NCBI GenBank assembly: GCA_016584495.1
Contig: WAID01000003.1
Span: 2,418,001-2,482,000 of the forward strand
Reading direction: 5' to 3'
From: Celoporthe dispersa
Taxonomy: Eukaryota > Ascomycota > Sordariomycetes > Diaporthales > Cryphonectriaceae
Length of the DNA stretch: 64,000 nucleotides
Shown here in pieces: positions 10,543 through 21,613 of the stretch (position 1 is the first letter of the stretch; the number at the start of each line of letters is the position of its first letter). Made by a program: the position numbers and the translations under genes. Under the pieces are notes generated by a model. The model did not search any database. It was not told where the DNA came from and was given only the letters and a program-made list of their open reading frames with translations.

Positions 10543-11064
10543 CTAGGCGTTGTGCGGCACCTCTATCATGGTGTTGTACAAGCGCTCCGACGCGTCCCAG
10601 AGACCCCGCCAGTGCCGCAGGAGATCACGCGGCTCGCTCACCTCCATCTCCCCGTCGGGCCCCGCCTCGCGCACGCGCGCCATGATGTTGAGTGCAAGAT
10701 CCCCCTCGGGGCTCCGCTGCCGTAGGTTGTGGAAGGCCCGTGTCAAGAGGCGTATGTGTTCGTCGTCCGGCGCGACATCAGGGACCGGGGGCACCTCCTC
10801 CTCTCTGACGGCTCGACTGGTGATGATGCAGTCCTGTATGAGACAGGCCAGGCGGCTCTGGCCTGAGAGCTGTGCGAACTCCCGTAGGTCCTTGGTCGCC
10901 AGGTTGAGATGTTTCTCCCTGAAGAAGGCGGTAAAGCACCCGTAGGATGCTTTGGCCTCGAGGACGCGGCAGGTCTGTCGGAGGGAGCCGATGTCTTGGA
11001 GCTCCAGCAGTGCCGCGATGCTCTCGACGAGCTCGACTGGGAGCCGTTCAAGAAATGACACCAT
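10543..11064 (-). CDS. short F-box protein
   Basis: The frame opens at ATG 11064 and encodes 173 residues. The first 40 residues (LERLPVELVESIAALLELQD then LRQTCR) fit the F-box: a Leu-Pro start, conserved hydrophobic spacing and the L-R-x-T/V-C-R end. F-box proteins bind Skp1 and bring substrates to SCF ubiquitin ligases. After the F-box the protein is helical and charged with no recognised repeat, and stops at TAG 10543. Family members in related fungi are usually longer, so this copy may be truncated. The open frame extends upstream to 11322, but that part has no conserved content and the ATG at 11064 places the F-box at the N-terminus, as is usual. Confidence 0.6.
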   Translation of the reverse strand: MVSFLERLPVELVESIAALLELQDIGSLRQTCRVLEAKASYGCFTAFFREKHLNLATKDLREFAQLSGQSRLACLIQDCIITSRAVREEEVPPVPDVAPDDEHIRLLTRAFHNLRQRSPEGDLALNIMARVREAGPDGEMEVSEPRDLLRHWRGLWDASERLYNTMIEVPHNA

Positions 11065-13377
11065 TGTGTGAGGCGGATGTGCTCGGCCCACGCTGCAGGG
11101 GAAGTCTGAACAGGTCAACGGATTCGCCTCTGGGGAGAGGATGGAGAAGACAAGCAAGTTCGGTTGTAGATGTGTTTGTATAAAATAAAATAAAAAAGAT
11201 GGGAGTAAAGAGCGTTGGAGTTGACCAGCTGTCGGCCGCTCTTCCTTCCGTACACGACATATATATATAGTCTTCTCTCGTGCCTTCCTTGAACACCACA
11301 CCATAGGATCGAGGAGAATCACATGTCGCCGCTACCGCTAGGAGGCTATTTCTTGAGGCTAAGGAAGAAAACGGCTTGACGACTTCGTACTCAAGCTCGT
11401 CTCTTGTAGCCTATCTCAGTAGTAGTCGATGTTTGATGAGCATCTGTAGCCTGATCCGGGCGAGCTGTAGTACTCTGAAGCCGACACTGGTCCTCACTCC
11501 TTTGGCCACCTTATATATACTTGCGTACCTAGCAGCCTCTGATGAGTCTTATATTCCCGACGGTCTGTCGAAGATGCCAACCGACAGCTTAAAATCTCGA
11601 CTTAGTAGCTGTAGAAGGGTCACTAACCATGTAGCTCCTATGCTCGGCGCGACAGAACAGAGAACTGCAGTCGAGAGTACTCTGGAGGACGGCTCCTCCT
11701 CGTCCTGGTAGTAACCCGAATCCGTGACGAAACAAAGGAGAGCAGCGAGACGGCGTCGAGTCAGCGCCGGGGGGGGGATCAGCATCTCCAGAGCACTGAC
11801 CCTGCAGACGGCTCTGTTGTCGTCACCGGAGGATTATACAATACAAAGGTAGTCCACGCCGAACAAAACTCGACATAACATCATCACGGAGGAGAATATC
11901 AGGCGGCGAGGTCATTCTCGAACAGGCTAGGGATCCACAGTGATATCAGCCTTGCACGCCAATATTTTGGCGCCCATTTTAACGGGCAGGATAATCGTGC
12001 TATGCTGCAGTACTACGTAGTATGCAAGTGTGGTATCTGTCGGCTGGAGGCGGCCTTTGGGAAGCGTCTGGCCCACCTGTGGTGCAGGATCTTGGTCTCA
12101 GACAGATGCCACCAAGCCAACCAACCAGGAAGAAAAAATTTTCTTCGAGGGCGAGGAAAAGAGGGACAGGGAAGAAAAAAAAAAGAGTGTGGCGGATCTG
12201 CTTGGCTACCCCGCCAACGAGGAAACCCCGCGCCTGGTGGGCTGGCTCCTCCCCCCTTCTCTTCTCCCTCACTCCGTCAGAGTTCTTTCAATAGAAGAAG
12301 ACACGTGTAGAGCCTAATGGAACTACTCCTTGGATGTTCTTGACTTCTGCCATGGATAAAAACAAGACCAGAGAGGGTTTTGTAGCCCCATACAGTGTTG
12401 ACTCATGTCGGCCAGAGGAAGGTTGGGAGTTGATGGAGGGGTCAAAGGCTGATGTGAGAACAGACAGGAAGCTTTTTTTTTTTTAATGGAGGGGCAAAGG
12501 GTTGGGCATCACTGCCAAAAAAATCGACGTGGACAGAGGCTAGGGCTTGTGTAATGCCTTAACAGAACCCAGGTAGCGTTTCAGATGGTGCATGAGAGGG
12601 AACACATTCAGCCTGCAGGGGCACCAAGATGGGGGGGGGGGGCATTCAAGGCCCTCCTTTGACGTGGTGCTGTTGATCAGTGGTATCTCTTCTATTTGTA
12701 GGTCTCTTCCCTTGTGAGATGATTCCTAAGAGACATGCCAGGAGCTCTATCTGTCTGACGATATTGTTGCTGTCTTCTCTCTCTTGCTTGAGTATGAACA
12801 GGTCAGCAGCAAGTCTTGACTTACAGATGCAGCAACTAAATGTAAAAAGGCCACACAGGCTCTCTAAATCTCACTTCAGGGAAGAAAGACAAAAATAAAC
12901 ATGAAAAAAATAAAAACAAAAATCTATCCCAAGGAACATCACATGCTTCCCCTCCATTGCTGGTCAGACTGCTCTGAGGGCCTGCTACGGTTCACAGTGG
13001 TTGGCAGCAGTGCTCTGTGTAGGCAGGAGGTGTCAGTGCAGACCTGCCAGCTGTTAAGCAGTGACTCAGGCCTGGTCTGTGCGCCAACCCACTAGCGGCA
13101 AAAATCCAAGGTCGGCCCCACAGGGCACCGCTTGAAATACCTGGCGCCCCTCGCAAATTCTTTGAGCTTTTCTCCCTCCTTCCTCTCCCCGTCTGCACAC
13201 CGAGATCTATTGCGATCCATCCTGCAAACGTACGAACACCTCCTCTCCTCCCTCTCCCCCTCCCATCTCCCATCCCCTCTCTCGATCAGTCTATCGAGCA
13301 TTCCATCTGACTCTTGACTGTTGACAGTTTCCATTCGCGAACCTTTTTAACAACTTTCAAACAAGCAAACCGTCACC
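11065..13377. other. intergenic region with the tef1 promoter
   Basis: Left part: the F-box gene leader, with a TATATATATA stretch near 11260. Middle: low-information sequence with homopolymers (T run near 12475-12484, G run near 12631-12640). Right part (about 13150-13377): a strongly C/T-rich leader directly before the tef1 ATG, typical of highly expressed fungal genes. No other gene was seen. Confidence 0.5.
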
Positions 13378-15428
13378 ATGGGTGAGTACCACAACCCCGC
13401 CCGCGTCGCCGCTCCATCTTGCGTCGCATCGCAGACGTGCATCGCGAGAGCGTCCTGGAGAGACACGCCATGATCACTGACAACAGAGCAGGTAAGGAGG
13501 AGAAGACCCACATCAACGTGGTCGTCATCGGCCACGTCGACTCCGGCAAGTCGACCACCACCGGCCACTTGATCTACAAGTGCGGTGGTATTGACAAGCG
13601 TACCATTGAGAAGTTCGAGAAGGAAGGTATGTATCAATCAGCCGCGCATCACATATTGATCTCCTCTCCATCCCCAAATTCATCCTCCCACACGAGCAGC
13701 AGCGGCTGCGCTGTGTGCTGTCTCAGCCGCCTCTCCCTGTTTCGCCCAACGCACATTTTGGCCCTTTTTTTTTTTTTTTTCTCTTCCGTTCCTTGGTGCG
13801 GGGTTCAGCTGTTTCGCTCTTATCAGAGATAAACGTGACCAACCCTTGTACACCGCCACCTCAGAGCGCCCCCCTCCTCCCACCAACGCAACCACGCACC
13901 CCGATAAGCGCTTGATGATGACGATGTCAATGCTAACATTACTTTCCTCACAGCTGCTGAGCTCGGCAAGGGTTCCTTCAAGTACGCCTGGGTCCTTGAC
14001 AAGCTCAAGGCCGAGCGTGAGCGTGGTATCACCATCGACATTGCCCTGTGGAAGTTCGAGACTCCCAAGTACTATGTCACCGTCATTGGTACGTTTCTCG
14101 CACTCCTCCACGATATCCCATGGCGATGTCTTGCAGGCGCGGCAGTCTGGTCTTCCCTGGCTGGCCCCCCCCTGCTCGTGACCCCTCGCTAGTCTGACCC
14201 CTCCACTCGACAACCCCTGCTGACTCTTGACCCCTACAGACGCTCCCGGTCACCGTGATTTCATCAAGAACATGATCACTGGTACTTCCCAGGCCGACTG
14301 CGCCGTTCTCATCATTGCCTCCGGCACTGGTGAGTTCGAGGCTGGTATCTCCAAGGATGGCCAGACCCGTGAGCACGCCCTGCTCGCCTACACCCTCGGT
14401 GTCAGGCAGCTCATCGTTGCTTGCAACAAGATGGACACTGCCGAGTGGAAGGAGGCCCGTTTCGAGGAGATCAAGAAGGAGACCTCCACCTTCATCAAGA
14501 AGGTCGGCTACAACCCCAAGACCGTCGCCTTTGTGCCCATCTCTGGCTTCAACGGTGACAACATGATCGAGAAGGAGTCTCTCGACAAGCGTGCCTCTTG
14601 GTACAAGGGCTGGAAGAAGTTCGACTCCGCTGGCAAGGAGGTCTCCGGCTGGACCCTCCTCGACGCCATTGACGCTGTCGAGCCCCCCAAGCGTCCCACC
14701 GAGAAGCCCCTGCGTCTCCCCCCTGCAGGATGTCTACAAGATCGGTGGTATTGGAACTGTGCCCGTCGGCCGTATCGAGACTGGTGTCCTCAAGCCCGGT
14801 ATGGTCGTTACCTTCGCTCCCTCCAACGTCACCACTGAAGTCAAGTCCGTCGAGATGCACCACGAGCAGCTCACCGAGGGTCTCCCCGGTGACAACGTTG
14901 GATTCAACGTCAAGAACGTCTCCGTCAAGGAGATTCGCCGTGGCAACGTCGCTGGTGACTCAAAGAACGACCCCCCATGGGTGCCGCTTCTTTCGCCGCT
15001 CAGGTCATCGTCCTGAACCACCCCGGCCAGGTCGGTGCTGGATACGCGCCCGTCCTCGACTGCCACACTGCCCACATTGCCTGCAAGTTCTCCGAGCTGC
15101 TCGAGAAGATCGACCGCCGTACCGGCAAGTCTGTTGAGGCCTCCCCCAAGTTCATCAAGTCTGGTGATGCTGCCATCGTCAAGATGATTCCCTCCAAGCC
15201 CATGTGCGTGGAGGCCTTCACCGACTACCCTCCCCTGGGTCGTTTCGCCGTCCGTGACATGCGTCAGACCGTCGCTGTCGGTGTCATCAAGTCCGTCGAG
15301 AAGGCCGTCGGTGGTACTGGCAAGGTATGTGACACTCTCCTATTGCCTCCTTTCTTTTCATCGCAACACTCGCTGACCACCCCCACCTCCAGGTCACCAA
15401 GTCCGCTGCCAAGGCTGGCAAGAAATAA
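13378..15428 (+). CDS. tef1: translation elongation factor 1-alpha
   Basis: EF-1-alpha is the GTPase that delivers aminoacyl-tRNA to the ribosome in the cytosol. Exons: 13378-13381 (only ATG plus one base), 13492-13626, 13954-14088, 14240-15324, 15393-15428. Visible motifs are GHVDSGKST (P-loop, residues 15-23), DAPGHRDF (switch II, from residue 92) and NKMD. The C-terminus is KVTKSAAKAGKK. Two single-base breaks occur. The C run at 14718-14723 has one C too many for LRLPLQDVYKIGG, and the run at 14971-14976 one too few for NDPPMGAASF. They cancel, and the corrected product is 464 residues; read literally the frame ends at 14838. The segment before domain 2 (about residues 205-235, KESLDKRASWYKGWKK) is a few residues longer than the usual NCPWYKGW form. 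The identity is certain. Confidence 0.97.
13766..13782. repeat. poly-T tract in tef1 intron 2
   Basis: A 17-base T run lies inside the 327-bp second intron. It is also a position where homopolymer length may be unreliable. Confidence 0.7.
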
Positions 15429-16215
15429 ATTGCCTCCACCCTCTGACAATGCCCTGATGAGTAATGCGGTCACACATTCTCGTCATTCCAACCTTCTCCA
15501 ACCTCACGACACATTGCTTCGGATCTTTGGTGTTCGTTTCGGGTGCCTCATGAGTTCTACGCTATTGTCTGGGCACGTATGAGAGGAAAAACCGTCGGGG
15601 ATTTCTGCGGTCTGAATGAAAAACAGATAGAGGTCCACTCCTAGACGAGATTAGGGTCGCAGTAATCAGGAATTCAGTTGTGTTCACGAAACCCTCTTGC
15701 CATCCCACAATGCTCAGCGTGATGTGTCTACATGTTCCTCGATCCATGATGGTGTTGTCATCTATCTTGTCTGCAGTGACACCGGTGGCCCTTGAATTCT
15801 CTGATGTTGTACGACGCCCTCGCTTACGAGAATTACCAATATTTAGAGCATGTAATTGGCGACAAGATGTGTACCATGTAGCTTTGTTCCTTACATCCCA
15901 CCCATCCATCGTCGATCCTAACCCAGTTCAGAGATGGTTCAGCTTCACATAAAATTCTGCGAATGGATCGACTTGACCAGTGCGCACGGGGAAGAAATTG
16001 GCGGGGAGAAAATTTCGATGTGTGACGGCGCCTTTTCCGGTGTGGCTCTGGAGTATTTGTCTACATAGACCCACCAACCTCCGTCAGCTTCTGCAAAGCT
16101 ACTCATCATCTATTTATTCACCTGTCTTTTCTTCTTCTTCTCCTTCTTCTCTCTCTCTCTTCGTCGTCTACGTAACATCTTTTATTACGGTTTCCTTTCG
16201 GTCTGGCGACCGGGT
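15429..16215. other. spacer between convergent tef1 and sls1
   Basis: The 3' flanks of both genes lie here. No open frame shows conserved content. Confidence 0.5.
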
Positions 16216-19200
16216 CTACTTCGCACCAAGCCACCTAATCGTAGTCCTGACCTCCTTGTCGTCGTCCCTCCTGCGCACCAGATTCCCCTCCAGTCCCCTC
16301 GCAAGTCCATAGATGGACCGCAGGAACCGCTGCGTGTCTATGCTGTCCGCATCTCGGCGCAGCTGCCGGTCCCCGCTGGGAACGGCGTCGAGGCTAGCTC
16401 CGCACGCCGGCCGCCGCCCTGTCCGGCCTCGATGGAGGTGTAGTTGAGCCGCCAGCCGTCAAAGGTCGTGTCGAGCGGGCGGTGCAGTTCTAGGCCGGAA
16501 AAGATGTAGGAGGTGGGGCGGAGGGCGTTGTAGGTAGGGGACCGGTGGGCCTCGGTGTAGGTGGGAAGAGGTTCAGGGGTGGTCTTCGACTTGGACGTCC
16601 TCGACCCCGAGGAGCGACGGCCGGACGCCTTGGAGGGGTCTTCGAGAGCCCGCCTGCGCGCCGGTCTCGCGAGGAACGGGCTGTCCGTGTCGTCCTCGGG
16701 CTGGTAGTACATCCACATCGGCAGTGCTAGGTTCTCTAGCCGCGGTGGCGTGACGAGCTTGCCACGGCGTATGTCGAGGCGGGCCTTGTCTAGGAACTGC
16801 ACGAGGGGCGCCATGGCCTCCACTGTATGGATCTTGTTGCCGGGGAGGTCGGCAACTAGTCTCTGGGTCACACGGATGTCGACTTGCTCTGCGGGGAGTA
16901 GGATGTCGGATATGTGGGTGTGGGAGATGGCACGCAAAGAGTCGACCTCGATAATCTCCTCGTCGTTAGCCTTGATGCGCAGCTCAAGAGAGGGTGCGAA
17001 GGGGTCGGGGGGCTGCTTGGGGTCTAGTGAGTGTGGGGAGAAACGCAGGAGGACGAGGCTGGTCATCGATGGCGGCGATTTGTAGGGGACCCAGCCGGGA
17101 AGTTGCATGCCGGCTATAGGTGGGATGAGAGGGTGGAGAGCACGCGGAGAACTCAATGGGTCGACGTTGTCGGGGGTTTGTCTGTTAAAGTCCTGGGCAA
17201 CGCTGCTAGCGTTTAGGTGGAGGACGTGGCCAAAGACTGCGCTCGTCCTGACGCGGAAAGGTAGCCAACCTGAAGGTGTTGGCTCGGTGGGAGCGGGCTG
17301 GACCGGTTCCTCCTCTTCCTCCGGTGCCCTTGGAAAGGTCAATGGAACACCTGTCAGGGATCTGTAGAACTCATCATGCTTGGCTCTGAGTGTTGACGTG
17401 GGCAGGATGAGGTCTTCTGGCGTAGCCTGCACCTTGTACTTGATGATGCTCTCGTCCAACGGCCAACTTGTGGCCAGGCGTGGTGCTTTTGTGTTGAGGG
17501 GGAGACAGAGCCGGGCCCATCTTTGATGTCTGTCCAGCCAGGACAGCTTCTCTTTGCCACCGATGGCTTCGATCAACCTGCCCTTGCCTTTCAGAGCAGG
17601 ATAGATAGCTAGGGCCTTGCCTGTCCTCTTAGGGGCATTCGTCGTCGTCGTCGTCGTCTGTAGCAGGCGGAAGACGACATCGCCTGAATCTTCTAGAGCA
17701 GACCCAGTATCACCTCTGATGTCGACCCAGGTAACGATGAGCTATTGATCGAGCGTCAGACAACTGTCGAGGCTCGTGTCCTGCAGCAAACAGCCTTTTG
17801 CTTACCTCTTCTTCTTCTTCGTTCAATTCCACAACAGTGTTGGTGACTTTAATCAGGTCCTCGATCGTGCTGGGGCTGAATTTTTGAATAAGGGCGCGCT
17901 CCATCTTGAATTTCTTCGTCTTCATCTTTTGTAGTGTCTCGTTGATTGCTGACAGGCAGGCCTCAGCAACGACTTTCGGGGCTACGATTCGGATTGTTTT
18001 CTTTGACTTGATAACCTGGATCGATCTTCCAGGCCCATCGCCGAGGTGAACCCGGGAGATCAGCTGCAGCCAGCGCTGCGTGCCCACTGCGAAGCCGGTC
18101 TCGTCAGTCTCGGCAAGCGCATGCCAGCAGTTACGGAGCAGCACTTACGTGTGAGGAGCTTGAACTCCAGATCCCTGATGCGGAGTTCCAGCACACCAGG
18201 GCCGTCCATCAACTCCTGCGCTGAGATGCCCCAGCACTCGCGCATCAGCTGCATCGTCAGCCGCTGCTTGTGCCGCATGGATTTGAGTATGTAGCCCCTC
18301 AGCTGTGGATCCACGTCTTGTACGGCATCTGCAGTCTCCGGAGTCCACTGTGACTGCTCGACCGTCCATGGCTGGGGCTTCAGCAACTCAGGCAGGAGTC
18401 CAAAGAATGGACTCTCGTCACCCTCTGCCAGGCGCTGATGATGACGTTCAACGTAACGCCCGAGCTGAGGGATGGTGAAGCCCTTCATCAAATCGTCAGC
18501 TACCCGCTTGAACTCGTTGCTTGGCAATATCCTGTGTTGCGGTCGCAACTCATCAATGTTCTCCATCACAAGGTCCAAGCTCAATCCCTCCTCTTGGTCC
18601 ACATGTTCTTCGATCCGCAAGCCTCGATCCGTAGGTCCATCGTCTTCCTTTAAGGGCCTTCGCTTCCAGTCGCCGCCTTCCCTCAAGACAATAATCTCGG
18701 CTTCCTTGCCGAGGGTGACCACTGACAACTTGGCCCTGTCTTCTCGAAGTAAGGTGTTGCCCTTCCGATATTCATTTACTTTGGGCTTTGGCGGTTGCAC
18801 GGGCTTGCGACCTGTGATTCTCCGGACCAATTGGGAGTCGCCATCAAGATCTGCCCAAGTGTCGCTATCTTGCAGCGATGCAGCCTCGGGACGGCTGTCC
18901 GCACGCGCAGGCACACGCGCACGAGAGGGCTGCTCTGCATCGTCGATCGAGGTCGCACCGAGGTTCTCTTCCTGCGTCTTGGTCGGCCCTTTTCGGGAGG
19001 TGGTCGGTCGGCGAGGACGAGCGTTTTCGTTGTAATTTTGCTCATTCAAAATCGCAGCCAGATCCTGCTCCTGGCCCCTTGTGGCCTCAGAGGCAAATCG
19101 CCGTCTCCGGATCCGACTTTGCGCTCGAGCCTGCGCCGAGGCGGCGGCGACGGGGGTTGCCCGGCGGGTGACGGCGCGCAGTTGGCATCCAAGACAGATG

Positions 19201-19230
19201 GAGCCGCCTGCTACCGAGGGGGGAGAACAT
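16216..19230 (-). CDS. sls1: mitochondrial inner-membrane-bound regulator SLS1
   Basis: SLS1-type proteins sit on the matrix face of the mitochondrial inner membrane and couple transcription to translation of mitochondrial mRNAs. Exons: 19230-18149, 18086-17806, 17741-16216; the introns (62 and 64 bp) have GTAAGT/GTAAGC donors and rejoin in phase. The N-terminus, an Arg-rich presequence reaching RRRRFASEA, is a good mitochondrial targeting signal. The middle carries a KH-like region (SIQVIKSKKTIRIVAP, about residues 375-390). The C-terminus reads RFLRSIYGLARGLEGNL. Two frame breaks need repair. A six-G run at 19218-19223 has one G extra; without it the ATG at 19230 joins the presequence. One base is missing near 16396-16400; without it translation stops at 16338. 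The repaired length is 962 residues with all phases consistent. Family assignment rests on the domain pattern and is fairly confident. Confidence 0.82.
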
Positions 19231-19589
19231 CAAGGCAAGTTCATGGGTTATGAAGACGCCCTTCCCTGGAGTCGAGGAGGGAGAAGAATGCTCTTCGTGA
19301 CTTTTGCTGGCCTGCGCGGGACCAAGGAAAAAGCTCGATAATTTTTTTTTTTGCCGGGGGCAACTACTCGAAAATACAGGGCCAAGGATCGGCCCGCTGC
19401 GGCGCGTACAGGGGTCTTTCACCATTAAGCCAGTCGCGTCTCCTGTTCAAGACACTGAGCACCACAGCCACAGCGCACTGGAAGATTTGGTCTCAGCCTT
19501 TGTACCAAGGTTGTAATTCAGTTATTTCGGATTGTGAAGACTGTCGACCCTGGTTTCTCTTGTCTTGTCCTGTCCTTTGATCCTGCAAA
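19231..19589. promoter_or_regulatory. shared divergent promoter of sls1 and nse3
   Basis: A 359-bp interval separates the two start codons, with the genes pointing outward. It holds a T/A homopolymer at 19342-19352 and no obvious TATA box. Confidence 0.5.
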
Positions 19590-20778
19590 ATGCCACCATC
19601 TGCTAGAAGGTCGCGTCGTGTGAGCTGCTCTTTCAGTCAAGTTGGTTTCCCCTCCAGCTAATCGGTCCATGCCCACAGGCTGTCGACAATGACGATGAGG
19701 AGTCTGAAGAGGAGCAGAGACCAAGACAGCGGCCTCGTATGGAATCAGATCCAGTCGAGAACGAGGAGTCAGAGGACTATGAGGAGGAGGGTGACAGGGA
19801 GGATCAAGTGGAATACTCAGGGCAACAATCCCAAACACCCGGGTCACAGGACGACATGTTGATCCGAGAGCTCGTCAGATATGCCATGGCTTGTGACTTT
19901 GCCCGGCTACCAATACGAAGAGAGGGGATCAAAGAGAAGGTTCTAGGGCGAGGGAATAGATCATTCAGGAGGATCTTCCAGGGAGCGCAGGAAAGGCTCC
20001 GTCATGTCCTCGGGATGGAGATGGTCGAGCTGCCCGCCAAAGAGAAACTGACCAAGGAGGACAAGCGAAAAGGCGAGTCCCTGCTCATCTTCCCTGTTCC
20101 CAGCAGACACGACTACACCGAAACTAACAGCCTGACTTGTTTTATACAGCCATCAAGTCCCAAAGCAAGACCGTTCCATCCAACTCCTACGTCCTCGTCT
20201 CGATACTTCCTGAAGCCTACAAGACCCCGAAGATCCTCGCCCCCTCGCGACTCATCTCGGCCGACGAGGAAGCTGCCTACGTGGGCTTCTACACCCTCAT
20301 AATCTCTCTTATTCGTATCAGCGGCGGCGAGATGAGTGATTCGATGCTCAAGCGCCACCTGCGGCGCCTCAACGCCGAGACCAACACATTTGCCGACCAG
20401 AAGACGGAGGACATCCTCGCGAAGCTGCAGAGGCAGGGATACCTGGTGAAGAGTGTTGATAGGCAGGCGCAGCAGCACGGCGAGGCGGACCACAGCACGA
20501 CGTGGTTTATTGGGCCCAGAGGGAAAGTAGAGGTGGACGACAACGTCGTGGCGGGCATGATCAGGGAGGTCTGGGGCCCCGAGGGCGACACCGAGGAGCT
20601 GGAGGAGAAGTTGGCAAATACCCTAGACTTACAGAAGGGACAAGGTAGCGAGTACAGCGACGAAGACGCTGATGAGGACCGGAACAGATCCGGTCACACA
20701 AGCGACTCCGAGGAGCGTGGCGGACCGAGCTTCAGGGTACCTAATCAGCTCACATCTTCACAGGAACACGAGGATTAG
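19590..20778 (+). CDS. nse3: SMC5/6 complex subunit NSE3 (MAGE domain)
   Basis: NSE3 is the MAGE-family subunit of the SMC5/6 complex; it pairs with the NSE1 ubiquitin ligase and NSE4 in DNA repair. Exons: 19590-19619, 19679-20072, 20150-20778, giving 350 residues. Residues 11-60 are acidic. The MAGE winged-helix region starts near residue 65 (DMLIRELVRYAMACDF, then GRGNRSFRRIFQGAQERL) and continues through NSYVLVSILPEAYK, GFYTLIISLIRISGGEM and FADQKTEDILAKLQRQGYL. The C-terminal tail is acidic and Ser-rich. The second intron appears to use a GC donor (GCGAGT at 20073) with an ACTAAC branch site and a TACAG acceptor. This is the only choice that keeps the conserved frame KAIKSQSK across the junction. 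The upstream neighbour sls1 shares the promoter region. No frame damage. Confidence 0.88.
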
Positions 20779-21215
20779 GAGCAGACAAGAGCATCGGAGA
20801 CACATGATTCGCGTGAGCAGTGCGAACGAGATTGTATTTTGTTCTGCTCTTGTTCCAGCGCCGGCGAACCGACCGATCCAGACGCTGGCTGCTATTGTTG
20901 CTATATGGAATGCAAACAACAATGATACCCTGTATTTGACACCTTGAACCACCTGCGCGCTGTTGAGTCCATGCCTGATGGCACCACACAACAGATGTAT
21001 CTCCAAGGCTGCCCTGTGTTGCATTTGAACACTTAAGCTCCCCGTTATTGTTGCCCTCCATGGCGCAGACGACAAGGTGGCGCTGCTAATCGTCGCTATT
21101 CCGTCGCAATCCGTATGGCACAGCCGCCACCACGTCGGGCGCGCATCGCAGGCTCCATGTCCCAAGGAGCGTAAAGCTCCCTATTGACCCAGCAACTGAT
21201 CCACAGACACGCTCC
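20779..21215. other. spacer between convergent nse3 and SF3B5 genes
   Basis: The two 3' flanks share this interval. No additional feature was seen. Confidence 0.5.
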
Positions 21216-21613
21216 TCAAGTACCGCTGCCATGCTGCTGATGTGGGGCAGGCAGCGCGACCAGCTCGTCCTCCCTCGGCGGTGGGGGTCCGACGGGCTGG
21301 ACCATCTGGCGGATGAGCTGCGCCCTTGCCTTGGCCATGGGCTCGTTCTGCGCGAGAGACATGTAGGCCAGTAGGGGGCTGTGGCCGACGATGCTGGTCT
21401 TGGTGTCGCGGTGGATGTTTGTCTTCCACTCCCAGCTCGTCGTGTCAGGGTGGCCGGTGCCGATGTACTTGGCCTGCAGGCGCTCGAGCTCCTGTTGGGT
21501 GCGGAGCTTGTCGGCCTGTAGAAAAGAGGGACGGAGCCTTATTGTCAGCGACCGCTCGTGGAATTGGGGGGGAGGGGGGACGGAGATGCGAAAAGGAAAG
21601 AGCGGCGTACCAT
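21216..21613 (-). CDS. SF3B5: splicing factor 3B subunit 5 (SF3b10)
   Basis: SF3b10 is a small subunit of the SF3b complex in the U2 snRNP, which recognises the intron branch site. Exon 1 is only the ATG (21613-21611); after a 95-bp intron (GTACGC donor, CTACAG acceptor) exon 2 runs 21515-21216. The product has 100 residues. It shows the family's almost invariant core: ADKLRTQQELERLQAKYIG, then GHPDTTSWEWKTNIHRDT, SIVGHSPLLAYM and the MAKARAQLI helix. The tail after PPPPRED (ELVALPAPHQQHGSGT) is longer than the mammalian end and not conserved. The start is set by the conserved MADKLRT sequence, which exists only if the one-codon first exon is spliced on. Confidence 0.93.

Noticed and set aside
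11376..11711. 111-codon plus-strand frame
   Set aside because: Ser/Leu-rich with no motif, and the opposite strand is equally open; no support.
19047..19425. Alternative starts for sls1 (TTG at 19049, or the overlapping 113-codon frame)
   Set aside because: The coding frame continues upstream of 19049 through a mitochondrial presequence, and the overlapping frame reaches the same ATG one base out of phase because of the six-G run.
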